64,000 nt of DNA, taken from Brucella anthropi ATCC 49188. GTDB taxonomy: Bacteria; Pseudomonadota; Alphaproteobacteria; Rhizobiales; Rhizobiaceae. The stretch spans positions 806,001 through 870,000 of the forward strand of contig NC_009667.1 of the NCBI RefSeq assembly GCF_000017405.1. Direction: 5' to 3'. A model generated the notes under the pieces. That model did not search any database. It saw nothing but the letters and a program-made list of their open reading frames with translations, and was not told the DNA's origin. Made by a program: the position numbers and the translations under genes. Shown here piece after piece: positions 39,131-48,113 of this stretch (position 1 is its first letter; the number at the start of each line of letters is the position of its first letter).

Positions 39131-42100
39131 TCATGTGGCGCGTCTGCTGCCATCCGTCAAGTTCTGGTTCGTCACCTTTCCTTGAGAGTCTTTCAGAGAC
39201 TGCAGCGCTTCGTCCAGAACCACATCCGGCAGCGGCATCAAAAACGGACCTTCGGTGAACAGAAGCGCCGTTTCGACAATCCGCCCCGGATAGAGCGGGG
39301 CCAGCAACTCGCGATAAAGCGCAAGCTGCGCCCGATAGGCGAAAGGAACCGCCTCGATGGTTTTCGGTGGCGGTCGATTGGTCTTGTAGTCGATGATCAG
39401 GACACGATCCTCGCCAACACTGATGCGGTCGATCTGACCGGACACGGCATGATCGCGCCCGCCAAGCTCGATCGTGCCCATGATGGCAACTTCCCCGCGC
39501 GAGCCTTCCGCAAAGACCGGTGCATAGGTGGGATCGTCCAGAATGGTCCTGACGCTTTGCCAGGCAATCTGGCGCTCCGTTTCCGGCCAGTCGGCAGCAA
39601 TCCGCCCAAGATAGTCGCGTGCCAGCGTTTCACGCCCATCCTGTGGGACATCCGGCAGATATTGCAGCAGCATATGGATCGCCGTGCCGCGTCGCAACGC
39701 AAAGGCTGGCGTCCCATTGCCCGGTCCCAGAACGGGCGAAAACGAATCGAGCGGCGGTTCTTCATCCGCTTCGATCAGCGCAGAAGCGCCGGACGGCGCC
39801 AGCGGTCGCGGCAGTCCGATTTCCGGCTTTATCGGCTCTCTATATTCATCTGGAAATGATGGCAGCGCATGATCTTCGGTTCTATCCTGCTCAGCAATAT
39901 CGACCATTCCGCGCGGTGTGTTGCGATAGCGCCTTGCGGCGACTTTCAGCACGGGGTGCACGAATGTCTCGGCCTTGGTGGCCAACGCATCCTCGACAAG
40001 GCGATGCCATGTTTCGCCGCTTTCACGCGTGCCGCGATAGCCGCAGATGATGAGCCGGTCTTCGGCGCGCGTCATGCCGACATAGAGCAGGCGGCGATAT
40101 TCTTCCTCCGCCCGCGTTTTCAGCTTCTCGATCTGAGCGGTCGTGAAGCCGGTCTGGTATCCGGCATTCGGTTGCCAGAGATAGCCTTTCACCGACGGAC
40201 TATCATTCGAAAAGTCAAAAGGAATGAGCTTTGGCGCACGACTGCCAGTCCAGACCGCACTTCCCGGATCAACGAGAAACACCACTGCCCCTTCCAGCCC
40301 CTTGGCGGCATGGACAGTCATGATGCGCACTTCATTGCGCCCCTGATCAAGTTCACGCTTGATTTCCGGCGATGCCGCTTCCAGTGTTTCAAGGTAGGCT
40401 TGCAGGCCGGGCAGACCGGCACGCTCGGCTGAAAGCGCATAATTCTGGAATTCGTCGATGATATCGCCCGCCTCCGGCCCCAACCTCGCCAGAAGTTTTC
40501 GCCGCGCACCGTCCGCGCTCAATATCCGTGCATAGAACTCGAACACCGGCATCGTGTCGGCCATATTGCGCCAGCGGCTCAAGGTCTTGTGCACCTCGGC
40601 CAGTGCAGCATCGCCGCGCGAGACCTGATAAAGCCGCTCGAACAATGTGAGGCCTGAACCGCGCGGATGGGCAAGCTCGAACAGCCGGTCGTCATCCCAG
40701 CCGAATAACGGGCTTTTCAATACCGATGCCAGCGAAAGATCGTCCGAAGGCTGAAGCACGAAACGACCGAGTGCCATCAGGTCCTGAATGGCAATATGGC
40801 TGGTGAGCCGCAAGCGGTCTGCACCTGCTACCGGAACGGACAGGTTTTTCAGCGCCCGCGACAAAGCAGGCATGAACTGGTCGCGCTTTCGTACCAGAAC
40901 CATGATGTCACGCGGCATGATCCGCCGGTTCTGGCCCGGAATAGGTTCGCCGCGATCCAGCCAGTGACGAATAGTGGCCGCGATCTGATCCGCCAGCCGG
41001 ACGGCAGGTGCTGCCAGATGATCGACCGGCTCGCGCCAGTCGTCCGGCTCTTCCACCACTTCTGGCGTCAGCATATCCCAGATTTCCACCTCGCCCGGCG
41101 CATCGGAACGAATAGCTTCATGTACCGTTGCGCCTGCAAGGCCTCGATTGGCCTCGGGTCTCGCAAAAACCTCGTCCACCGCCTGCAAGACATCGGGTGC
41201 GGATCGGAACGAGAAATTGAGGCTGACGCGCTCGAACTTCAGCTCGGCATCTTCCGCACGAAGACTGACCGACCTCCCCTGCGCCGCGAAATCCTCCGGC
41301 ACGGCACCCTGGAACGAATAGATCGACTGTTTTTCGTCACCAACGGCAAAAAGCGTGCGGCTGATATTGCGTTGGCCGACGCCGGAGAAAAACTCTTCCG
41401 ACAGCATGCGGATTACCTGCCACTGGTCGGGGCTGGTGTCCTGCGCCTCGTCGACCAGAATATGGTCAATGCCGCGATCGAGCTTGTACTGAACCCACTG
41501 CCCTGCCCCGTTGCGGGCGAGCAGCGCCACGGTCCGGGTAATGAGATCCTCGAAATCGAGCAGGCCGCGCTGACGCTTCAGGTCGTGATAGCGTTGCAGC
41601 AGATTGTCGATCAGCGTCAGCGCGGCCAGATTGAGCCGCACCAGACGCAATTCCTTCAGCCGATCAAGACCCTGTTCGACACGCGCGGCTGCCGCGTCAA
41701 AATCCTCTTCGAAATCCGGCAGAAGTTTCTTGACCGCCGCCGAGCCGACATAGGAACCGGATTTCGGCTCGCCAGTAGTTTTCAGAAACGCGGCGCGCAA
41801 CACGGCCTCGCGGTCACGCTGGCTCGTCACCTTTTCGAAACGCCGGAGCTGCAGCGCAAAATCCTGCGCGCGCGACGCACCCTTCTGGATCGACATGATG
41901 AGCTCGAGCGCATCGTCGGAAAATTCCGGTATCGGCCAGAGATCGGCGATGAGATCGTCTTCGCTGGTTTGCGGATCGAAGCGGAAAGCCCGGTGCAGAG
42001 CTTCGCTGCGATGCGCCGCTACGCCCAGTTCGGCGATATAGGTCTGCAGGCCATTGCGCCTGCTTACGGCCTCATCCAGAAGCGATTGAAGCCCCATCTC

Positions 42101-42673
42101 GCCCGATGCCTGCAGAACATCAGCAAAGGCCGCTGCGAGATCAATATCGCCGCCGCCATGCGCGGTTTCGAGCAGTTGGCGCCGTGCTTCGCCGACAAGG
42201 GCTGCCTGCATCAAATCATCCATCATCTCGAAATGACCGGCAATGTTCGCCTCAAGCGGGAACTGGTGCAGGATCGCTTCGCAGAAAGCGTGGATGGTCT
42301 GGATTTTAAGCCCGCCCGGTGTTTCGAGCGCACGGGCGAACAGCCGTCGCGCTGCTGCAAGACGAGCATCGTTCGGTCTGCGGCCTTCAAGCGACTTCAG
42401 ACGTTCGGCGAGTTCTTCGTCAGGCAGGACAGCCCATTCTGAAAGCCGCATGAACACGCGGTTCTGCATCACCGCCGCAGCCGCCTTGGTGTAGGTAAGG
42501 CAGAGAATCTTGGAAGGATCAGTACCCTCCAGCAGCAGGCGGATAACACGTTCGGTCAGAACATGGGTCTTGCCGGAACCCGCATTGGCGGACACCCAGA
42601 CAGAAGCCGCCGGATTTGCCGCGTTGCTCTGTGCCCGTAGCGTTTCTTCGGGGATAATGGGTGCCTTTTTCAT
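39131..42673 (-). CDS. addA: Double-strand break repair helicase-nuclease AddA
   Basis: The 1180-residue UvrD-type helicase has Walker A VSANAGSGKTHVLTERVIRL (about 28-45), Walker B HILVDEAQDTSPDQWQVIRM, motif III-IV QSIYSFQGAVPEDF, and motif VI YVGMTRAEDRLIICGY. The C-terminal RecB-type nuclease domain contains VLIIDYKTNRPPP with catalytic Asp and Lys. With AddB it resects DNA ends and loads RecA, replacing RecBCD. Its start overlaps the addB stop by ATGA. Confidence 0.96.
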   Translation of the reverse strand: MKKAPIIPEETLRAQSNAANPAASVWVSANAGSGKTHVLTERVIRLLLEGTDPSKILCLTYTKAAAAVMQNRVFMRLSEWAVLPDEELAERLKSLEGRRPNDARLAAARRLFARALETPGGLKIQTIHAFCEAILHQFPLEANIAGHFEMMDDLMQAALVGEARRQLLETAHGGGDIDLAAAFADVLQASGEMGLQSLLDEAVSRRNGLQTYIAELGVAAHRSEALHRAFRFDPQTSEDDLIADLWPIPEFSDDALELIMSIQKGASRAQDFALQLRRFEKVTSQRDREAVLRAAFLKTTGEPKSGSYVGSAAVKKLLPDFEEDFDAAAARVEQGLDRLKELRLVRLNLAALTLIDNLLQRYHDLKRQRGLLDFEDLITRTVALLARNGAGQWVQYKLDRGIDHILVDEAQDTSPDQWQVIRMLSEEFFSGVGQRNISRTLFAVGDEKQSIYSFQGAVPEDFAAQGRSVSLRAEDAELKFERVSLNFSFRSAPDVLQAVDEVFARPEANRGLAGATVHEAIRSDAPGEVEIWDMLTPEVVEEPDDWREPVDHLAAPAVRLADQIAATIRHWLDRGEPIPGQNRRIMPRDIMVLVRKRDQFMPALSRALKNLSVPVAGADRLRLTSHIAIQDLMALGRFVLQPSDDLSLASVLKSPLFGWDDDRLFELAHPRGSGLTLFERLYQVSRGDAALAEVHKTLSRWRNMADTMPVFEFYARILSADGARRKLLARLGPEAGDIIDEFQNYALSAERAGLPGLQAYLETLEAASPEIKRELDQGRNEVRIMTVHAAKGLEGAVVFLVDPGSAVWTGSRAPKLIPFDFSNDSPSVKGYLWQPNAGYQTGFTTAQIEKLKTRAEEEYRRLLYVGMTRAEDRLIICGYRGTRESGETWHRLVEDALATKAETFVHPVLKVAARRYRNTPRGMVDIAEQDRTEDHALPSFPDEYREPIKPEIGLPRPLAPSGASALIEADEEPPLDSFSPVLGPGNGTPAFALRRGTAIHMLLQYLPDVPQDGRETLARDYLGRIAADWPETERQIAWQSVRTILDDPTYAPVFAEGSRGEVAIMGTIELGGRDHAVSGQIDRISVGEDRVLIIDYKTNRPPPKTIEAVPFAYRAQLALYRELLAPLYPGRIVETALLFTEGPFLMPLPDVVLDEALQSLKDSQGKVTNQNLTDGSRRAT

Positions 42674-45600
42674 TCACCGCCCTCCCCGCCAGCATCGCCC
42701 CCGGCAGACCATTCCAGTACTCGCGCCAGATGATCGTAATCACCCGTCAGGTCCGTCTCGCGAAACGGCAATGCGCGCGACAGGTAGCCTTTTTCCGGTT
42801 TTTGATATTCGACGAGCAATTGCGCCAGCCGCTGCCAGGATTCCTCGCCAAGAGCCGGTGCAGTTTTTTCCGATGGCGGTCGTCCGATCTTGAGGATCGA
42901 TTCCGGCTTCACCTCGCCGCCCGCCTTGAGACGCACATAGGTCAGATCGGATGCACGGACCGAGCCAAGTTCCCGAAACGCGCCGCGCACCAGAAGTGCG
43001 GCTTCCAGCGCCAGCTGCGGCGATAGCAGCACATGCGCCTGTTTGGGCGATGGTGTCGATCCGGTCTTGTAATCGATGATTTCCGCTGTCCCGTCACGCA
43101 TCAGATCGATGCGGTCAGCACGACCGGAAAGCGTAATGCCAAGCCCTTCGACCTCGCGTTTATCGGATGAAATCTCCGCAAAGCGGGTCTGGACATTGTA
43201 GGCGCGCTCGCGTTCCCAAGCTAGAAACTGCGGAATGAGCGCGGTGAAGCGCGGCCACCAAACGGCCTCTATTTCCGTCGGCAAATCCATATCGGCAAAG
43301 AGGACGCGCCCCAACTCCATCAACCGCTCTGCAGCGTCGGGAGCCAGCGGATCGATTGCCTCCTGCGTAAAATGGCCCAGAATATCGTGGAACAAAGTGC
43401 CGCGTTCGGCTGCAGCCGGGTCGCGGATCAACGGCTCCAGCGGCCGCAGCTTCAATATCTTCTTGGCGAAGATCGCATAGGGATCGCGGCGCAACGTTTC
43501 GATTTCCGTCACCGAAAAATGCTTCGGGCGCGCAAGGACCGGCGGCGCAGGCTGTGGCCTTTTCACGAAAGGCACGTCGGGCGCCTGATCGATTTCGCGT
43601 GACCACTGGATGAAACGAACCCCGCGCTTGCGCATTTCGGCGGTCACATCCGCGCCCAGCACAGTTTCAAGCCGCTGCAGCCAGCGCGATGGCACCGTCG
43701 GCGCATTGTCGGAACGCTGCGAGCGCGTCAGCACGACATGATCCATGCCAAGCGCCATCTGGAAATCGTGGGCGGCAAGGCCGGTGCGGCGTTCGGGCGG
43801 ATCGAGCGCGATCATCGACTTCATGGGACGTGACATGAATGGGTCGTTGCGGGTGCGTGCAGGCCAGCTTCCCTCGTTGAGGCCGCCGATCACCACCGTA
43901 TCCATGGTTTGCAGGCGTGCTTCAAGCGCACCCCAGATGAAGAGGCGCGGATGACCGCCCGGATGCGGCTTGACCGTCTCGCCCGCCATCAGGGCATCCA
44001 GTACGGCTGGCCATTCCGACGCTTCAAAGTCGAGCCCAGCTTCGCTCGAAACCAGACCACGCAAAAAGGTGGCAAGCTGTTCGCCACGTTCACCGGAATA
44101 GAAAGGAGCGATGCTGGCCTTTTCATTCCGAGCGAGATTTTCCAATGCTTCGACCGTAGCACGCGCGATTTCACCGATCTCGGTCCTGCGTCCAGCGATA
44201 ACGAAAGGTACCAATGGTGCCATCGCGTTCGATAGGCTTTCGCAAAGATTTCGGGCAGCGGCGATCATGTCCGGTGTGACCGTGTCGTGCCATGCCGGTT
44301 GCCATGGCTGGCCGGCACTTTCCTCCAACCGCCGGTCGAAAAATGCAGGAAGATCGAGCACGGATGCGCGGCCCGTGCCACCGCGAAAGGCGATGAGTTC
44401 CAGGGTTTCGGCAGCAAGGCGTCGCTCGATGCGGGGAGCTTCCAGCCGCAGCAGCGGATGCTTGACCAGCGCCAGCAACGCAACCGGGTCGCCCGGGTTG
44501 AAGACGGTCTCCACCAGCAGCCGTAGCAATGTCGTGGTCTCGACATCACGCAGATGCCGTCCGCCGGAATCGTCGGCATCAATGCCGAAACGGGCAAGTT
44601 CACCCACCACGCGCCGCGCCAGATTGCGGTCTGCCGTAACAAGCGCGGCTGTTTTACCTTCATCATTGATCGCGTCGCGCAAGACGAGAGCCACAGTAAG
44701 CGCCTCTTCCCGCTCATTCGCGGTTTCAATCAGGTCAATAGTCTGCGCCGCCTGCCGCAACGCAGTCGGCTGCATATCGGGATCGCGTGCAAGCTGTCCC
44801 CACGCATCGGTCGTTTCCGCCGGACGAAGCGCTTCACTGACCACCCGTTCGCGCAGACGCTTGGAGGCAGGCATATCGTCCAGATGTTCCACATCCGCAC
44901 GCAATGTCTGCATTGCATCGAGAAGCTTGCGCAAACCGAACTGGGGATGACCGAAGGTCGAAGGATTATCGGTTGCCGATGCCAGCATCTGCCAAGCTGC
45001 ATCATCCAGATCGCGATCCAGCCCCGGCAGCACCACCGCGCCATTCGGCAAGTCCGCAATGGCGGAAATCAGTTCCGCCGTCGCCGGTATGGAACCGGTG
45101 GAACCGGCAACGATAACCGGCCCGGCTGGCGGATGGGCGCGCAGCCGCTTCACTTCGCTCCAGATGAGATCGTTGCGATGCGCAGCGGGATTCGAAAGCC
45201 GGCGTTCCGCCAGAATATCCGGCCACAGATTGGTGACGATGTTGAGAAAACCGAGCGTAACCTGCCACCAGTCGGCAAGGTCTTCCGGAGCAATTCCAGC
45301 AAGCTCGCTCCATTTAGCCCCATCAGTTTCGACCTGATCCATCAGCCCTGCCAGATCGCGGGCGAGCCAGATCGCATCGGCAGTCGTTGCCGGAACGGAA
45401 ACGTCGTCAACACCGAAAAGGGCGCGCACATGCGAAGGCAGCGATTCCCGCCAAGGACGGATCAATCGCGCTAGAAGCAGAAGCCGCTCCGCTGTACCGA
45501 TCGGTGGATTGATATCGAAGACGCCCGACGAGCCTGCATTGAAGAAAGCTGCATCTTCATCCACATCGCCGAGCGGCTTTATCGTCGGCAAAATAGCGCT

Positions 45601-45828
45601 TTTTGTCGAATTCCTATCGACGAGTATCGATCTCAACGCGCGCGCCGCACGGCGTGTCGGCACATAGATGGTTGCATTGGCCAATGCCAGCGGATCGGAC
45701 GGATTGCCGGGAAAACCTTCGACCAGCCGTCCTTCCAGAAGCGCTTTTGCAAAAGCAGGCAGAAACGGCGTGCCGGGAGGAATTGAAAACAGGCGCTGTT
45801 TCCCATCTCTGGGCCGTCTTGCGCTCAT
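42670..45828 (-). CDS. addB: Double-strand break repair protein AddB
   Basis: The 1052-residue partner of AddA has an inactivated helicase-like region and a C-terminal nuclease with EIIDYKTGSTPSPKQ. The iron-sulphur cysteine cluster of Bacillus AddB is absent: the position reads LRRDPYAIFAKKILKLRP. ATG 45828 has GAGGAGG eight bases upstream, which favours it over an ATG seven codons earlier. It is 13 nt after murU and overlaps addA by 4 nt. Confidence 0.95.
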   Translation of the reverse strand: MSARRPRDGKQRLFSIPPGTPFLPAFAKALLEGRLVEGFPGNPSDPLALANATIYVPTRRAARALRSILVDRNSTKSAILPTIKPLGDVDEDAAFFNAGSSGVFDINPPIGTAERLLLLARLIRPWRESLPSHVRALFGVDDVSVPATTADAIWLARDLAGLMDQVETDGAKWSELAGIAPEDLADWWQVTLGFLNIVTNLWPDILAERRLSNPAAHRNDLIWSEVKRLRAHPPAGPVIVAGSTGSIPATAELISAIADLPNGAVVLPGLDRDLDDAAWQMLASATDNPSTFGHPQFGLRKLLDAMQTLRADVEHLDDMPASKRLRERVVSEALRPAETTDAWGQLARDPDMQPTALRQAAQTIDLIETANEREEALTVALVLRDAINDEGKTAALVTADRNLARRVVGELARFGIDADDSGGRHLRDVETTTLLRLLVETVFNPGDPVALLALVKHPLLRLEAPRIERRLAAETLELIAFRGGTGRASVLDLPAFFDRRLEESAGQPWQPAWHDTVTPDMIAAARNLCESLSNAMAPLVPFVIAGRRTEIGEIARATVEALENLARNEKASIAPFYSGERGEQLATFLRGLVSSEAGLDFEASEWPAVLDALMAGETVKPHPGGHPRLFIWGALEARLQTMDTVVIGGLNEGSWPARTRNDPFMSRPMKSMIALDPPERRTGLAAHDFQMALGMDHVVLTRSQRSDNAPTVPSRWLQRLETVLGADVTAEMRKRGVRFIQWSREIDQAPDVPFVKRPQPAPPVLARPKHFSVTEIETLRRDPYAIFAKKILKLRPLEPLIRDPAAAERGTLFHDILGHFTQEAIDPLAPDAAERLMELGRVLFADMDLPTEIEAVWWPRFTALIPQFLAWERERAYNVQTRFAEISSDKREVEGLGITLSGRADRIDLMRDGTAEIIDYKTGSTPSPKQAHVLLSPQLALEAALLVRGAFRELGSVRASDLTYVRLKAGGEVKPESILKIGRPPSEKTAPALGEESWQRLAQLLVEYQKPEKGYLSRALPFRETDLTGDYDHLARVLEWSAGGDAGGEGGE

Positions 45829-45841
45829 GCGTTCTACCTCC

Positions 45842-46573
45842 TCATGCAAATGCGGTAAGCGCTGCCTCCGCCTCGCCGATCGCGTCCGGCGTTCCGACGG
45901 TCAGCCAATGTCCGGTCATTGGCATACCATAAAGGCGACCGGCTGCAATCGCTTCGTCGAAATAGCGGTTGAGTGAGGACACACCGGGCTCCGCGCCAGC
46001 GAAGATACGAGGATGGATGATCCCTGCTCCCGCATAGATCACCGGCTCGCCGGAGATGTCCCGTGCGCGGCGCAGATGCCCGTTTTCGTCGGCAACGAAA
46101 TCACCCTTGCCTTCATAACCCGTTTCCTGATCGAGACGTGCCGTCATCAGGAGAATATCCATTCGGTCGGCATCCCAAGCGTCAGCGAGCGCCAACAGAT
46201 TAGGAGCTTTCTCGTCGCCTACCCAGAATGTGTCGGCATTCAATATGACAAACGGTTCTGTTCCGAGTATCGGCAGCGCCTTCACGATGCCGCCAGCGGA
46301 ATCGAGCAGCATTTCGCGTTCGTCCGAAATCACGATCTCAAGATCGTTGCGGTCACGAAGATGCGCTTCCAGTTGGCCGGCTAAATAGTGCACATTGACG
46401 ATTGCCGTGCCGATACCTGCCTGCGCCGCCGCATCGAGCCCCCAGTCGATCAAGGGCTTGCCCGCCACCTTGACCAGCGGTTTAGGAATGGTTTCGGTGA
46501 TGGGACGCATGCGCTTGCCAAGTCCGGCGGCAAGAACCATAGCCGTCTTCGGGACCATTTCAGGCATTTTCAT
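45842..46573 (-). CDS. murU: N-acetylmuramate-1-phosphate uridylyltransferase-type nucleotidyltransferase
   Basis: This 243-residue sugar nucleotidyltransferase has the signature AMVLAAGLGKRMRPITETIP, PKPLVKVAGKPLIDWGLD and FVILNADTFWVGDE. The family position next to an AmgK-like kinase domain fits MurU, which makes UDP-MurNAc from MurNAc-1-P in peptidoglycan recycling. Its ATG overlaps the stop of the TsaE-AmgK gene by 4 nt. Function is inferred from family and context. Confidence 0.88.
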   Translation of the reverse strand: MKMPEMVPKTAMVLAAGLGKRMRPITETIPKPLVKVAGKPLIDWGLDAAAQAGIGTAIVNVHYLAGQLEAHLRDRNDLEIVISDEREMLLDSAGGIVKALPILGTEPFVILNADTFWVGDEKAPNLLALADAWDADRMDILLMTARLDQETGYEGKGDFVADENGHLRRARDISGEPVIYAGAGIIHPRIFAGAEPGVSSLNRYFDEAIAAGRLYGMPMTGHWLTVGTPDAIGEAEAALTAFA

Positions 46574-48099
46574 TGCGCGGCCTCTTCCTGCTGCATCAAT
46601 CCCAATTCCTCAAACCACGCCGCCACTGGCGCCATGACCGAATGCTTCAGCACACGGCCGAGATAGTCATGAATGCGTGGCAGATGTTTTAGATAATCCG
46701 GCTTACCATCACGCTCATCGAGCCGCACGAAAAGACCGAGCAGCTTGGCGTTACGCTGTGCGCCCATGGCCGCATAGGCCTTGCGGAACAAAGCTTCGTC
46801 GAACGCATGTCCGAGCGCACAACGCTCATCGCAATAGGCTGCGACCACAGCCTGTTCCAGCTCCGGCGAAATCGTCACACGCGCATCGAGGGCCAGCGAA
46901 GCCACGTCATAGGCTGCCGGTCCAATCATCGCATCCTGAAAATCGATGACACCGATCTTGTCCTTGCCTTCCGCTTCTGGAAACCAGAACAGGTTGGGCG
47001 AATGATAGTCGCGCAAGAGCAGGCTCTTCTCAACATCGGCAATGTCGGCGATCACGTGGTCCCATGCGGCTTCGTAAGCTTGCTTTTCTGCGTCTGTAAG
47101 TTGCCTTCCCATCATGCGCGGCGCGTACCACTGGCCGATGAGGCTGACCTCGATCATCATCGCATCACGGTCGAAACCGGCGATGATGTGGTCGGGATGC
47201 CCCGCCACAGGTGCATGGCCTGGCCAGGAAACACCATGCAGATGCGCCAGAAAGCGTCCGGCGGCCTCATAGCGTTCGGCGACAGGTTCACCGGACGATG
47301 CCCGCACGCCCTCGGTTCCGAGGTTCTCAAGAATAAGGAACCCGGCATCGAGATTGGCGGCACGCATTTGCGGTACACGGAAGTCCTGCCCTGCCAGAAG
47401 CCCATTAATGGCAGCAAAGGCAAGGATGTTTTCCGCAAGATGCGCAATCTGCCGATAGGTTTTTCCGTCACGCAGCGGCGGATCATAGGGCATCTGCGGC
47501 GCATTCATCAAAATCTCGACGCCGTGGGCAGCCGTGCGGATCGTCTCGTATTTGCGTGGTGACGCATCGCCCTGCAAATAGCGGCGCGTTGCATCGGCAC
47601 GGCCATGGAGGTCCAGAAATGCGCGTATCGCATGGCTGCGTTCCAGCCGCTGGATCGCGGCCACTGGTCCCGACACGCTAATACGTCGCCCTGCCCCTTC
47701 GTGGCTCAGCGTGACGGCAAAAGACGGTTCAGACAGGAAACCCTCGCCCTGCTCCGGCCATTCGGCCAGAACCACGCCATCCTCAAGAAACTCCGGCAGT
47801 CCCAGCTCATCCAGTTCTTCACCGTGTGAAATACGGTAAAGATCGGCATGGGCAACAGCAATGCGCAGGGCCTCGTAGCTTTGCACCAGCGTGAAAGTCG
47901 GGCTTGGGACGTTCAGCCCTTCATCATCAGCAATTGCCCGGATGATAGCGCGGGCAAGCGAGGATTTTCCCGCCCCCAGATCGCCGGAAAGCGTGACAAG
48001 ATCGCCCTTCTGCAGGGCGAGGGCGAAATCCTCGCCGAAACGCTGTGTTGCAGCTTCGTCGGGCAAGAAATAGCTGATACTGGATTGTGAGGCGCTCAT
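46570..48099 (-). CDS. tsaE: TsaE - AmgK-like sugar kinase fusion
   Basis: The 509-residue protein joins two activities. The N-terminal part (to about 150) is TsaE, the ATPase of the tRNA t6A complex, with SGDLGAGKSSLARAII and FTLVQSYE, HADLYRISH, LAEWPEQ. The C-terminal part (about 165-490) is an aminoglycoside-phosphotransferase-like kinase: LLRDYHSPNLFWFPEAEG and GVIDFQDAMIGPAAYDVAS. It matches AmgK, which phosphorylates MurNAc at C1 for MurU, encoded next. AAAGG ahead of ATG 48099 favours that start over GTG 48105. Confidence 0.9.
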   Translation of the reverse strand: MSASQSSISYFLPDEAATQRFGEDFALALQKGDLVTLSGDLGAGKSSLARAIIRAIADDEGLNVPSPTFTLVQSYEALRIAVAHADLYRISHGEELDELGLPEFLEDGVVLAEWPEQGEGFLSEPSFAVTLSHEGAGRRISVSGPVAAIQRLERSHAIRAFLDLHGRADATRRYLQGDASPRKYETIRTAAHGVEILMNAPQMPYDPPLRDGKTYRQIAHLAENILAFAAINGLLAGQDFRVPQMRAANLDAGFLILENLGTEGVRASSGEPVAERYEAAGRFLAHLHGVSWPGHAPVAGHPDHIIAGFDRDAMMIEVSLIGQWYAPRMMGRQLTDAEKQAYEAAWDHVIADIADVEKSLLLRDYHSPNLFWFPEAEGKDKIGVIDFQDAMIGPAAYDVASLALDARVTISPELEQAVVAAYCDERCALGHAFDEALFRKAYAAMGAQRNAKLLGLFVRLDERDGKPDYLKHLPRIHDYLGRVLKHSVMAPVAAWFEELGLMQQEEAAQ

Positions 48100-48113
48100 G
48101 GGCACCCTTTACC

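Noticed and set aside
40796..42442. A long plus-strand frame opposite addA
   Set aside because: A shadow of the addA helicase gene, without recognisable motifs.
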